The translations under genes were made by a program, and so were the position numbers. Below the pieces are notes generated by a model. That model did no database searches. It was not told the DNA's origin and worked only from the letters and a program-made list of their open reading frames with translations. A DNA stretch of 11,274 nt from Frankiales bacterium (GTDB lineage: Bacteria > Actinomycetota > Actinomycetes > JAFAQI01): contig JAFAQI010000344.1 of the NCBI GenBank assembly GCA_019246495.1, positions 1 through 11,274 of the forward strand, in the 5' to 3' direction. This document shows, in pieces, positions 1 through 6,593 of this stretch. Positions within the stretch are counted from its first letter, which is position 1. The number at the start of each line of letters is the position of its first letter.

Positions 1-902
1 CGCAGCCGCTTGCGTGCGCCTTCGAGGTCGCTCGACGGGTCGAGCCGCTCGGCCTCTTCGACGAGAGCCTGCTTGACCTCGAGATTCGTCGCGTGCTCCG
101 CGTCCCGCTTGGCGAACGTCTCGCTGCGCTTGGCGAAGAACGAGTCCTGCGCGGCCTTGAACCGCGCCCACAGCGCGTCGTCCACCTCGCGGCTCGCCCG
201 CCCGGCTGCCTTCCACTCCGACATGAGCTCCTTGAACCGCCGCGCGGTCGGCCCCCAGTCGTCGCTCGCGGCAAGCTTCTCGGCGTCGGCGACCAACCGC
301 TCCTTGCGTTCGGCGGCCTGCCCGCGCTGCTGGTCGAGCTCGGCGAAGTGCGCCCGCCGACGGTGGTCGAAGTCGCGCCGGGCTGCAGCGAACTGCTCCC
401 ACAGCTCGCTGTCGACCTTGCGGTCGACGCCCCGGATCGCCTTCCACTCCTCGACGATCGCCCGATAGCGGTCGCCCGTCGCCCGCCACTCCGTGCTCGC
501 CGCGAGCTGCTGCGCCTCCGCGACGAGCGCGCGCTTCTTGTCCGCCGCCGCCTCCGCCGCGGCCGCCCGGGCCGTGGCCTGCTCGGCGCGGCGGGCCTCC
601 ACGTTCTCCAGTACGCCGCCCAACCGCTGGTCGAGCGCGTCGAGATCGCCGATCACGGCGGCCGTGCCGAGCGTCTCGCGGAGCTTCGTCGCCGCTGCGG
701 CGACCGTCTTGGGGTCGGCGGCCGCCGAGGCGATCCGGCCTTCGAGGATCGCGACCTCGGCGGCGAGGTCGTCGTAGCGCAGCGTGTAGTAGGCCAGGCC
801 CTCCTCGACCGAGCCCGCCTGCCAGGAGCCGATCGCCCGCTCGCCCGACGCCGTCCGCACGTAGACCGTGCCGTCGTCGGCGATGCGGCCCCACTCGCTC
901 AT
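1..902 (-). CDS. DUF349 domain-containing coiled-coil protein (5' part, runs off left edge)
   Basis: Translating the minus strand from ATG at 902-900 gives 300 residues with no stop before the window edge, so the C-terminus is missing. The protein begins MSEWGRIADDGTVYVRTASG, the usual N-terminus of actinobacterial DUF349 proteins. A helical, alanine/glutamate-rich stretch follows. Then come three repeats of about 77 residues starting near residues 122, 198 and 278 (the last is cut). Each repeat carries a basic Lys/Arg-rich start and an 'AS..W......RY..I..EWK' or 'RFKELMSEWKAAGR' core followed by 'LW..F.AA...F', the DUF349 signature. There is no signal peptide or membrane segment, so it is probably cytoplasmic. 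A GAGGA ribosome site lies 8 nt upstream of the start. The biochemical role of the family is not established. It is transcribed away from rex and shares its 115-bp upstream region. Family assignment is firm; function is unknown. Confidence 0.9.
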   Translation of the reverse strand, partial: MSEWGRIADDGTVYVRTASGERAIGSWQAGSVEEGLAYYTLRYDDLAAEVAILEGRIASAAADPKTVAAAATKLRETLGTAAVIGDLDALDQRLGGVLENVEARRAEQATARAAAAEAAADKKRALVAEAQQLAASTEWRATGDRYRAIVEEWKAIRGVDRKVDSELWEQFAAARRDFDHRRRAHFAELDQQRGQAAERKERLVADAEKLAASDDWGPTARRFKELMSEWKAAGRASREVDDALWARFKAAQDSFFAKRSETFAKRDAEHATNLEVKQALVEEAERLDPSSDLEGARKRL

Positions 903-940
903 GACGCGCATCCTCACATGTGGCGTCTTGCGTGCGCCCG

Positions 941-956
941 GTCACAAGTTCACGAG
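941..956. promoter_or_regulatory. Upstream Rex-like half-sites in the DUF349/rex intergenic region
   Basis: GTCACAAG (941-948) runs directly into GTTCACGAG (948-956). Both resemble the right arm of the main operator, GTTCACAAG (971-979), and have the same orientation. The second copy is 23 bp upstream of the operator arm, about two helical turns. They are not arranged as an inverted repeat, so they do not form a standard Rex site. They could be auxiliary contacts or chance. The rest of the 903-1017 gap contains the DUF349 ribosome site but no clear minus-strand promoter that I can recognise. Confidence 0.3.
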
Positions 957-960
957 CGCT

Positions 961-978
961 TTGTGCATATGTTCACAA
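961..978. promoter_or_regulatory. Rex operator (ROP-like inverted repeat)
   Basis: Bases 962-977 read TGTGCATATGTTCACA. The right half, TTCACA, is a perfect Rex half-site and the left half, TGTGCA, matches TGTGAA at five of six bases. The published Streptomyces Rex operator is TGTGAAC-N3-TTCACA, 16 bp with the same geometry. The symmetry extends one base further each side (TT...AA, 961-978). It lies 40 bp upstream of the rex start codon and overlaps the proposed -35 box. This is where a repressor would block polymerase and let rex regulate itself, as known for the rex-hemACD operon of Streptomyces coelicolor. It is the only such site I found in the window. Confidence 0.82.
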
Positions 979-990
979 GCGGCTTAGACT
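961..990 (+). promoter_or_regulatory. Predicted promoter of the rex-hem operon
   Basis: A -10 hexamer TAGACT (985-990) is a good match to the actinobacterial vegetative consensus. It lies 18 bp after TTGTGC (961-966), a weak -35. Transcription would begin near 997, leaving a leader of about 20 nt. That leader contains a GGAG ribosome site at 1008-1011, 6 nt before the rex ATG. The -35 box coincides with the left half of the Rex operator. The -10 is convincing; the -35 is poor, which suits a regulated promoter but lowers certainty. Confidence 0.55.
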
Positions 991-1017
991 CGGATCTCCC
1001 GTCGACTGGAGTCGCTC

Positions 1018-1758
1018 ATGCCGGTGCCTCGCGCCGCCGCTTCGCGGACAGGCCGGCGAGGGGTCATCCCGGAGGCGACCGTCGCCCGGTTGCCGGTCTA
1101 CCTCCGCGTGCTCACCGCGCTCGCCGAGGGCGGGGTCGGGACTGTCTCCTCCGAGGGGCTCGCCGGAATGGCCGGCGTCGGCTCGGCGAAGCTCCGCAAG
1201 GACCTGTCGCACCTCGGCTCCTACGGCACGCGGGGCGTGGGCTACGACGTCGACTACCTCGTCTACCAGATCTCGCGGGCGCTCGGCCTGACCCAGCACT
1301 ACCCGGTCGTCATCATCGGCGTCGGCAACCTCGGTCACGCGCTCGCCAACTACGCCGGCTTCGCCACCCGCGGTTTCCAGACCGTCGCGCTGGTCGACGC
1401 CGACCCGCGCCGCGTCGGTGAGTCGGTCGGCGGTCACGAGATCCACCACCTCGACGACCTCGAGATGCTCGTCAAGGAGCACGAGATCTCGATCGGCGTG
1501 ATCGCGACGCCCGCGACGGCCGCGCAGGACGTGTGCGACCGGCTCGTCGCCTGTGGAGTCACCAGCGTCCTCAACTTCGCGCCGGTCGTGCTCGCGGTGC
1601 CGGACGGTGTCGAGGTGCGCAAGGTCGACCTCTCGATCGAGTTGCAGATCCTCGCGTTCCACGAGCAGCGCAAGGCCGCTGGTGTCACGGCGTCCGGCAC
1701 CGCGTTGCCCGACGGCGTACGCGCTGCTGTCGCCGACCCGACGGGGGTCGCGCGATGA
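1018..1758 (+). CDS. rex: Redox-sensing transcriptional repressor Rex
   Basis: This 246-residue protein has the two-part Rex architecture. An N-terminal winged helix covers about residues 16-90, with 'IPEATVARLPVYLRVL' at 17-32 and the recognition region 'AKLRKDLSHLGSYGTRGVGY' at 57-76. A Rossmann NAD(H)-binding domain follows, with GVGNLGHAL at 101-109 and a C-terminal 'ILAFHEQRK' helix of the type that swaps between subunits. Rex binds DNA when NAD+ is high and is released by NADH, so it senses respiratory state. The ATG at 1018 is chosen for its GGAG site 6 nt upstream and because the homology begins just after it. The stop codon overlaps the hemA start by 4 bp (ATGA, 1755-1758). A Rex operator lies in its own promoter, which implies autoregulation together with the heme genes downstream. 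Length is close to that of Streptomyces Rex. Confidence 0.96.
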   Translation: MPVPRAAASRTGRRGVIPEATVARLPVYLRVLTALAEGGVGTVSSEGLAGMAGVGSAKLRKDLSHLGSYGTRGVGYDVDYLVYQISRALGLTQHYPVVIIGVGNLGHALANYAGFATRGFQTVALVDADPRRVGESVGGHEIHHLDDLEMLVKEHEISIGVIATPATAAQDVCDRLVACGVTSVLNFAPVVLAVPDGVEVRKVDLSIELQILAFHEQRKAAGVTASGTALPDGVRAAVADPTGVAR

Positions 1759-3065
1759 GCACGCTGGTCATCGGGCTGTCGCATCGCTCGGCGTCGGTGG
1801 ACCTGCTCGAACGGACGGCGCTCGGCGAGGACGGCATCACCAAGCTGCTCGCCGACACGACGTCGGCCGAACACGTCGACGAGGCGCTCGTGCTGGCCAC
1901 GTGCAACCGCCTCGAGGTCTATGCCGACGTACGCAAGTTCCACGGCGGCGTGCAGGAGCTCACCGAGCGGATCGTCGAGCGGACCGGTGTCGCACTCGAC
2001 GAGCTCACCGAGCACCTCTATGTGCATTACGAGGACCGCGCCGTGCAGCACCTCTTCGCGGTCGCGAGTGGGCTCGACTCGATGGTCGTCGGCGAGGCGC
2101 AGATCCTCGGCCAGCTGCGCACCGCGGCGCAGGAGGCGCGTGAGGACGGGACCCTCGGCCGCGCGCTCGGCCCGCTCGTCGACAACGCGCTGCGGGTGGG
2201 CAAGCGGGTCCACACCGAGACCGGCATCGACCGCGCCGGCCGCTCGCTTGTGTCGGTCGGACTCGACCTCGCGAGCGAGACGCTCGGTGGCCTCGCCGGG
2301 CGGCAGGCCGTCCTCGTCGGCGCCGGCTCGATGAGCGGTCTCGCGGCGTCGTCACTTCGTTCCCGTGACGTCGCAGACATCGTCGTCGTCAACCGCACAC
2401 CGGAGCGCGGCGAGCGGCTCGCGACCGCGGTCGCCGGCCGTGCGGCCGAGCTCGCAGCGCTGGCCGGCGAGATCGCGGCGGCCGACCTGCTGGTGTCGTG
2501 CACCGGCGCGATCGGCACCGTGGTGTCGGCCGACGTCGTACGCCGAGCCATGCGCGACCGAGGCGATCGGCCATTGTTCGTGCTCGACCTGGCGCTGCCG
2601 CGTGACGTCGACCCGGACGTGCGCGCATTGAGTGGCGTCGTGCTCGCCGACCTGGAGTCGTTGCGATCTGCAGTCCACGACGCGGAGGTCGCGCGCGACA
2701 TCGAGGCCGCGCGACGCATCGTCACCGATGAAGTTGCGTTGTTCCTCACCAGGCAGCGGTCCGAGCGAGTTGCGCCGACCGTCGCGGCGCTGCGCGCACG
2801 CGCGCAGGAAGTTGTCGACGCGGAGCTGGCCCGGCTCGGTGCGCGGTTGCCCGAGCTCGACGAGCGCAGCACGCGCGAGATCGCGATGACGGTCTCGCGA
2901 GTCGTCGACAAGTTGCTGCACGCCCCGACCGTGCGGGTGAAGGAGCTGGCCGGGTCGCCGGGCGGCGACTCCTACGCCGAGCTGCTGCGCGAGTTGTTCG
3001 CACTCGACCCGGCCGTGACCGAGGCTGTCGCCCGCGCAGATGTCGTCGTCGAGGACGAGACATGA
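1755..3065 (+). CDS. hemA: Glutamyl-tRNA reductase
   Basis: This enzyme reduces the glutamate carried by tRNA-Glu to glutamate-1-semialdehyde with NADPH, the first committed step of C5-pathway tetrapyrrole synthesis in the cytoplasm. The 436-residue product has the normal family length. It contains the catalytic cysteine in 'LATCNRLEVY' (Cys50), the substrate-domain motif 'GLDSMVVGEAQILGQ' (106-120), the NADPH loop 'GAGSMSGLAA' (189-198) with 'VNRT' (212-215), and a C-terminal helical dimerisation domain. The ATG at 1755 overlaps the rex stop by 4 bp and gives the canonical N-terminus 'MSTLVIGLSHRSASV'. The reading frame stays open upstream inside rex, but that extension has no homology. The 3' end overlaps hemC by 4 bp. 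Its product is unstable and is normally passed to HemL, encoded further along in this window. Confidence 0.97.
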   Translation: MSTLVIGLSHRSASVDLLERTALGEDGITKLLADTTSAEHVDEALVLATCNRLEVYADVRKFHGGVQELTERIVERTGVALDELTEHLYVHYEDRAVQHLFAVASGLDSMVVGEAQILGQLRTAAQEAREDGTLGRALGPLVDNALRVGKRVHTETGIDRAGRSLVSVGLDLASETLGGLAGRQAVLVGAGSMSGLAASSLRSRDVADIVVVNRTPERGERLATAVAGRAAELAALAGEIAAADLLVSCTGAIGTVVSADVVRRAMRDRGDRPLFVLDLALPRDVDPDVRALSGVVLADLESLRSAVHDAEVARDIEAARRIVTDEVALFLTRQRSERVAPTVAALRARAQEVVDAELARLGARLPELDERSTREIAMTVSRVVDKLLHAPTVRVKELAGSPGGDSYAELLRELFALDPAVTEAVARADVVVEDET

Positions 3066-4003
3066 CCGCTACTGCGACCAGCACGTTGCGGCTCGGCACG
3101 CGCCGGTCGGCGCTGGCGCTCGCGCAGGCCGACATCGTCGCGCGGGCGTTGCGGGCCGGCGGGCAGAGCGTCGATCTCGTCGAGGTCGTCACTGAAGGCG
3201 ACAGGTCGAATGCCGCGCTCGCGTCGATGGGCGGCACCGGCGTGTTCGTCACGGAGATCCGGCAGCGGCTGCTTGCCGGTGACGTCGACCTCGCCGTGCA
3301 CTCGCTCAAGGACCTGCCGACCGCCGCGCCGGACGGGCTGACGCTCGCTGCTGTGCCGCTCCGCGAGGACCCACGCGACGCGTTGGTCTCGCGCGACCGC
3401 CGCGGACTCGACGCACTGCCCGCAAACGCCACGGTCGGCACCGGATCGCCGCGACGCGCTGCGCAACTGCGTGCCCTCGGCCGCGACCTCGTCGTCGTAC
3501 CGATCCGGGGCAACGTCGACACTCGCCTCCGCAAGGTCGCGGAGGGTGAGGTGGACGCTGTCGTCGTCGCGGCGGCCGGCCTCAGCCGGCTCGGGCGGCT
3601 CGACGAGGCGACCGAGATCCTCGACCCCGCCGTCATGCTGCCGGCACCCGGCCAAGGGGCGCTCGCGGTCGAGTGCCGGACCGCCGACTCCGACCTCGCT
3701 GCCCTCATCGCCGAGGCACTCGACGACGCGCACTCCCGGGCAGCCGTGACCGCGGAGCGCTCGCTGCTTGCGTCGCTCGAGGCCGGCTGTTCCGCGCCGG
3801 TCGGAGCGCATGCCGAGATTCGATCCGGGGACCACGGAGAACACGAACTCCACCTGCGCGCGGCTGTCGTCTCGGTCGACGGCTCGCGCGCTTTCCAGAT
3901 GTCCGCAACAGGCCCCGTCGGCGACGCCGCCGGGGTTGGCCACCGTCTGGCCGCGCGCTTGCTCGAGGACGGCGCGGCAGACCTGATCGGGGAGAACCCG
4001 TGA
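3062..4003 (+). CDS. hemC: Hydroxymethylbilane synthase (porphobilinogen deaminase)
   Basis: The enzyme joins four porphobilinogen molecules into linear hydroxymethylbilane. The 313-residue protein shows the expected 'RLGTRRSALALAQA' N-terminus, the catalytic aspartate in 'HSLKDLPT' (Asp84), the arginine-rich cofactor- and substrate-binding stretches 'GTGSPRRAAQLRA' (126-138) and 'IRGNVDTRL' (148-156), and the cysteine that carries the dipyrromethane cofactor in 'LEAGCSAPVGAHA' (Cys243). All key residues are present and the length is standard. The ATG at 3062 overlaps the hemA stop by 4 bp (ATGA). The gene ends in a 4-bp overlap with the next, so it is probably translationally coupled on both sides. 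Confidence 0.97.
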   Translation: MTATATSTLRLGTRRSALALAQADIVARALRAGGQSVDLVEVVTEGDRSNAALASMGGTGVFVTEIRQRLLAGDVDLAVHSLKDLPTAAPDGLTLAAVPLREDPRDALVSRDRRGLDALPANATVGTGSPRRAAQLRALGRDLVVVPIRGNVDTRLRKVAEGEVDAVVVAAAGLSRLGRLDEATEILDPAVMLPAPGQGALAVECRTADSDLAALIAEALDDAHSRAAVTAERSLLASLEAGCSAPVGAHAEIRSGDHGEHELHLRAAVVSVDGSRAFQMSATGPVGDAAGVGHRLAARLLEDGAADLIGENP

Positions 4004-5580
4004 GCACCTCACGCAGTAAGAAGAAGCTCGGTCACGTCACCTTCCTGGGCGCCGGTCCCGGCGACCCGGGGCTGCTGACGATTCGGGCCGCCGATGCACT
4101 CGCGACCGCCGACCTCGTCGTCGTCGACCGCGACACCCGCGACCTTGTCACCGGGCAGTGCCGCCATGACGCCGAGATCGTCATCGGCGCCGCGGACCCG
4201 GGCGACCGCGCGAAGGCGATCATCGCCGCCGCCCGGGAAGGCCGTCGCGTCGTACGCGTGCTCCCCGGCGACGGTGTGCTGCTCGCCTCGCTGGCCGAAG
4301 AGGCCGACGCCGTAGCCAAGGCCAAGCTGCCGCTCGAGATCGTGCCGGGCGTTCCCAGCGCGACTGCGGTTCCGGCCTACGCCGGCGTCCCGGTCACCGA
4401 CAAGAAGACGCATGCGGTGCACGTCGTCGACGCCGGTCCGGACGCACCCGAGCCCGACTGGGCGGCGCTTGCCTCTTCGCCGGGCACTCTCGTGTTGCTC
4501 AACTGCGTGAAGTCGATCGGCAAGGTCGCGGCCGCGCTCATCGAGCACGGCCGCAAGCCGGAGACCGCGATCGCCGTGACGACGGAAGGCGCGACGCGCC
4601 AGCAGCACACGGTCGTGTCGACGCTCGACAACATCGACCGCGATGCCGCGGGTCTCGCGCCGAGCGGTGTCGCGGTCGTGGGCGACGTCGTGCGGCTGCG
4701 CGATCGGCTGTCGTGGTGGGAGACCAAGCCGTTGTTCGGCTGGCGCGTTCTCGTGCCGCGAACCAAGGAGCAGGCAGCTGCGCTGTCCGAGCAGCTCGTC
4801 TCCTACGGCGCGATTCCGGTCGAGGTCCCGACGATCGCCGTCGAACCCCCTCGCACCCCGCAGGCGATGGACCGTGCGATCCGCGGCCTGGTCAGCGGCC
4901 GCTACGCCTGGATCGCGTTCACGTCGGTCAACGCGGTTCGCGCCGTACGCGAGAAGATCGAGGAGCTCGGTCTCGACGCGCGGGCACTCGCGGGTGTGAA
5001 GGTCGCGTGTGTCGGTGACCAGACCGCGTCCGCGGTGCGCGAGTGGGGCATCACGCCGGAGCTCGTGCCGAGCGGTGAGCAGTCCAGCGAAGGGCTCCTC
5101 GCCGACTGGCCGGCGTACGACGACGTGTACGACGCGCTCGACCGCGTCTTCCTGCCGCGTGCCGACATCGCGACCGAGACGCTCGTCGCCGGACTCGGCG
5201 AACGTGGCTGGCAGGTTGACGACGTGACCGCCTACCGGACCGTGCGCGCGGCGCCGCCGCCGGCGGACATCCGCGAGGCCATCAAGACCGGTGGCTTCGA
5301 CGCGGTGCTCTTCACGTCGTCGTCGACGGTGCGCAACCTCGTCGGCATCGCCGGCAAGCCGCACTCGTCGTCGGTGATCGCGGTCATCGGTCCGCAGACC
5401 GCGAAGACCGCGGAAGAGCTCGGGCTGCGGGTCGACGTCACCGCGTCGACACCGTCGGCCATGCTGCTCGCCGAGGCGCTTGCCGACTTCGGTCGCGAGC
5501 GCCGCGCCGCGGACGACGTCCTGCCGCCGGGCAAGGCCAACCGCGCGAAGGCCGCGGCGCGGGTGAAGAAGGCGAAGTGA
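4000..5580 (+). CDS. hemD: Fused uroporphyrinogen-III methyltransferase-like / uroporphyrinogen-III synthase
   Basis: This 526-residue protein has two domains. Residues about 10-235 resemble the SAM-dependent uroporphyrinogen-III methyltransferase (CobA/SUMT), with the SAM-site loop 'GAGPGDP' (17-23) and 'VPGVPSATAVPAYAGVPV' (115-132). Residues about 246-500 are uroporphyrinogen-III synthase (HemD), beginning 'GWRVLVPRTKEQA', with 'FTSVNAVRAV', 'RADIATETLVAGL', 'TAYRTV' (Tyr412) and 'FTSSSTVRNL'. HemD closes the tetrapyrrole ring with inversion of ring D. The SUMT half lacks the usual 'GGDPFVFGRG' motif and has 'PGDGVLLAS' (from Pro89) instead, so methylation activity is doubtful. Both ends are lysine-rich ('SRSKKK' and a tail ending 'ARVKKAK'). 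The GTG at 4000 is preceded by GGGGAG 5 nt away and overlaps hemC by 4 bp. Such fusions are usual in actinobacteria. The synthase assignment is firm. Confidence 0.93.
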   Translation: MSTSRSKKKLGHVTFLGAGPGDPGLLTIRAADALATADLVVVDRDTRDLVTGQCRHDAEIVIGAADPGDRAKAIIAAAREGRRVVRVLPGDGVLLASLAEEADAVAKAKLPLEIVPGVPSATAVPAYAGVPVTDKKTHAVHVVDAGPDAPEPDWAALASSPGTLVLLNCVKSIGKVAAALIEHGRKPETAIAVTTEGATRQQHTVVSTLDNIDRDAAGLAPSGVAVVGDVVRLRDRLSWWETKPLFGWRVLVPRTKEQAAALSEQLVSYGAIPVEVPTIAVEPPRTPQAMDRAIRGLVSGRYAWIAFTSVNAVRAVREKIEELGLDARALAGVKVACVGDQTASAVREWGITPELVPSGEQSSEGLLADWPAYDDVYDALDRVFLPRADIATETLVAGLGERGWQVDDVTAYRTVRAAPPPADIREAIKTGGFDAVLFTSSSTVRNLVGIAGKPHSSSVIAVIGPQTAKTAEELGLRVDVTASTPSAMLLAEALADFGRERRAADDVLPPGKANRAKAAARVKKAK

Positions 5581-6575
5581 CCGCGACAGGGCCGGCCGGT
5601 TCGTTCGGACCGGTCCGGCCGCGGCGACTTCGGCGTACGCCGGCGATGCGCCGTCTCGCGACCCAGGTGCGGCTGCATCCCGCGGACCTCGTCCTGCCGC
5701 TGTTCGTGAAGGAGGGCATCGACGAGCCGCAGCCGATCCCGTCGATGCCCGGCGTCGTGCAGCACACCCGCGAGTCGGTGCGCAAGGCCGTGACCGAGGC
5801 CGTGCAGGCAGGTGTCGGCGGCGTGATGCTGTTCGGCATCCCGGCGGTGAAGGACGCGCGCGGCTCCGGCGCCGACGACCCGGACGGCGTGGTGCAGGTC
5901 GCGCTCCGCGACGTCGGGGCCGAGGTCGGCGACTCGACGGTGGTGATGGCCGACCTGTGTCTCGACGAATACACCGACCACGGCCACTGCGGGCTGCTCA
6001 CCCCGTCCGGCGACGTCGACAACGATGCGACCCTCGAGCGTTACGCCTCGATCGCTGTCGCGCAGGCCGCGGCCGGCGCGCACGTTGTCGGCCCGAGCGG
6101 GATGATGGACGGCCAGGTCGCTGCGATCCGCGGGGCGCTGGACACAGCCGGTTTTGCCGACGTCGCGATCCTGGCCTACACCGCGAAGTATGCGAGCGCG
6201 ATGTATGGACCGTTCCGCGACGCCGCCGAGTGCGCACCGCAGTTCGGTGACCGCGCCGGCTATCAGCAGGATCCGGCGCGGTCGTCGGACGAGGCCGTGC
6301 GCGAGGCGCTGCTCGACGTCGCCGAAGGTGCGGACATGGTGATGGTCAAGCCGGCGCTCGGCTATCTCGACGTCGTACGCCGGCTCGCCGACGCCGTCGA
6401 TGTACCAGTCGCGGCCTACAACGTGTCAGGCGAGTACGCGATGGTCGAGGCTGCCGCTGCCAACGGCTGGTTGGATCGCGACCGCGCGATCGACGAGATG
6501 CTCACGTCGATCAAGCGGGCCGGCGCCGACATCGTGCTCACCTACTGGGCCACTGAAGTCGCCGCCCGCCTCTAG
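5577..6575 (+). CDS. hemB: Delta-aminolevulinic acid dehydratase (porphobilinogen synthase)
   Basis: The enzyme condenses two 5-aminolevulinate molecules to porphobilinogen, the substrate of HemC. The 332-residue product has both active-site lysines, in 'YTAKYASAMYGPFR' (Lys204) and 'MVKPALGYLD' (Lys258). It also has the metal-site segment 'DLCLDEYTDHGHCG', giving Cys128, Asp130 and Cys138 where fully zinc-dependent enzymes such as that of E. coli have three cysteines. The GTG start at 5577 overlaps the hemD stop by 4 bp (GTGA) and has a purine-rich GAAGAAGG upstream. It is the last gene of the rex-hem operon: the next gene is convergent, with only 18 bp between the two stop codons and no clear terminator. 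Confidence 0.96.
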   Translation: MTATGPAGSFGPVRPRRLRRTPAMRRLATQVRLHPADLVLPLFVKEGIDEPQPIPSMPGVVQHTRESVRKAVTEAVQAGVGGVMLFGIPAVKDARGSGADDPDGVVQVALRDVGAEVGDSTVVMADLCLDEYTDHGHCGLLTPSGDVDNDATLERYASIAVAQAAAGAHVVGPSGMMDGQVAAIRGALDTAGFADVAILAYTAKYASAMYGPFRDAAECAPQFGDRAGYQQDPARSSDEAVREALLDVAEGADMVMVKPALGYLDVVRRLADAVDVPVAAYNVSGEYAMVEAAAANGWLDRDRAIDEMLTSIKRAGADIVLTYWATEVAARL

Positions 6576-6593
6576 CCGTCAGCGACCTGGTGG

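Noticed and set aside
93..1421. A 442-codon plus-strand open frame across the left end of the window.
   Set aside because: It is antisense to the DUF349 gene and then out of frame through rex. It is rich in Arg/Pro/Gly as expected of a shadow frame in GC-rich DNA and crosses the promoter region.
4009..5364. A 451-codon minus-strand open frame opposite hemD.
   Set aside because: It lies wholly antisense to a well-supported gene and has no domain signature. Long antisense frames are usual at this G+C content.
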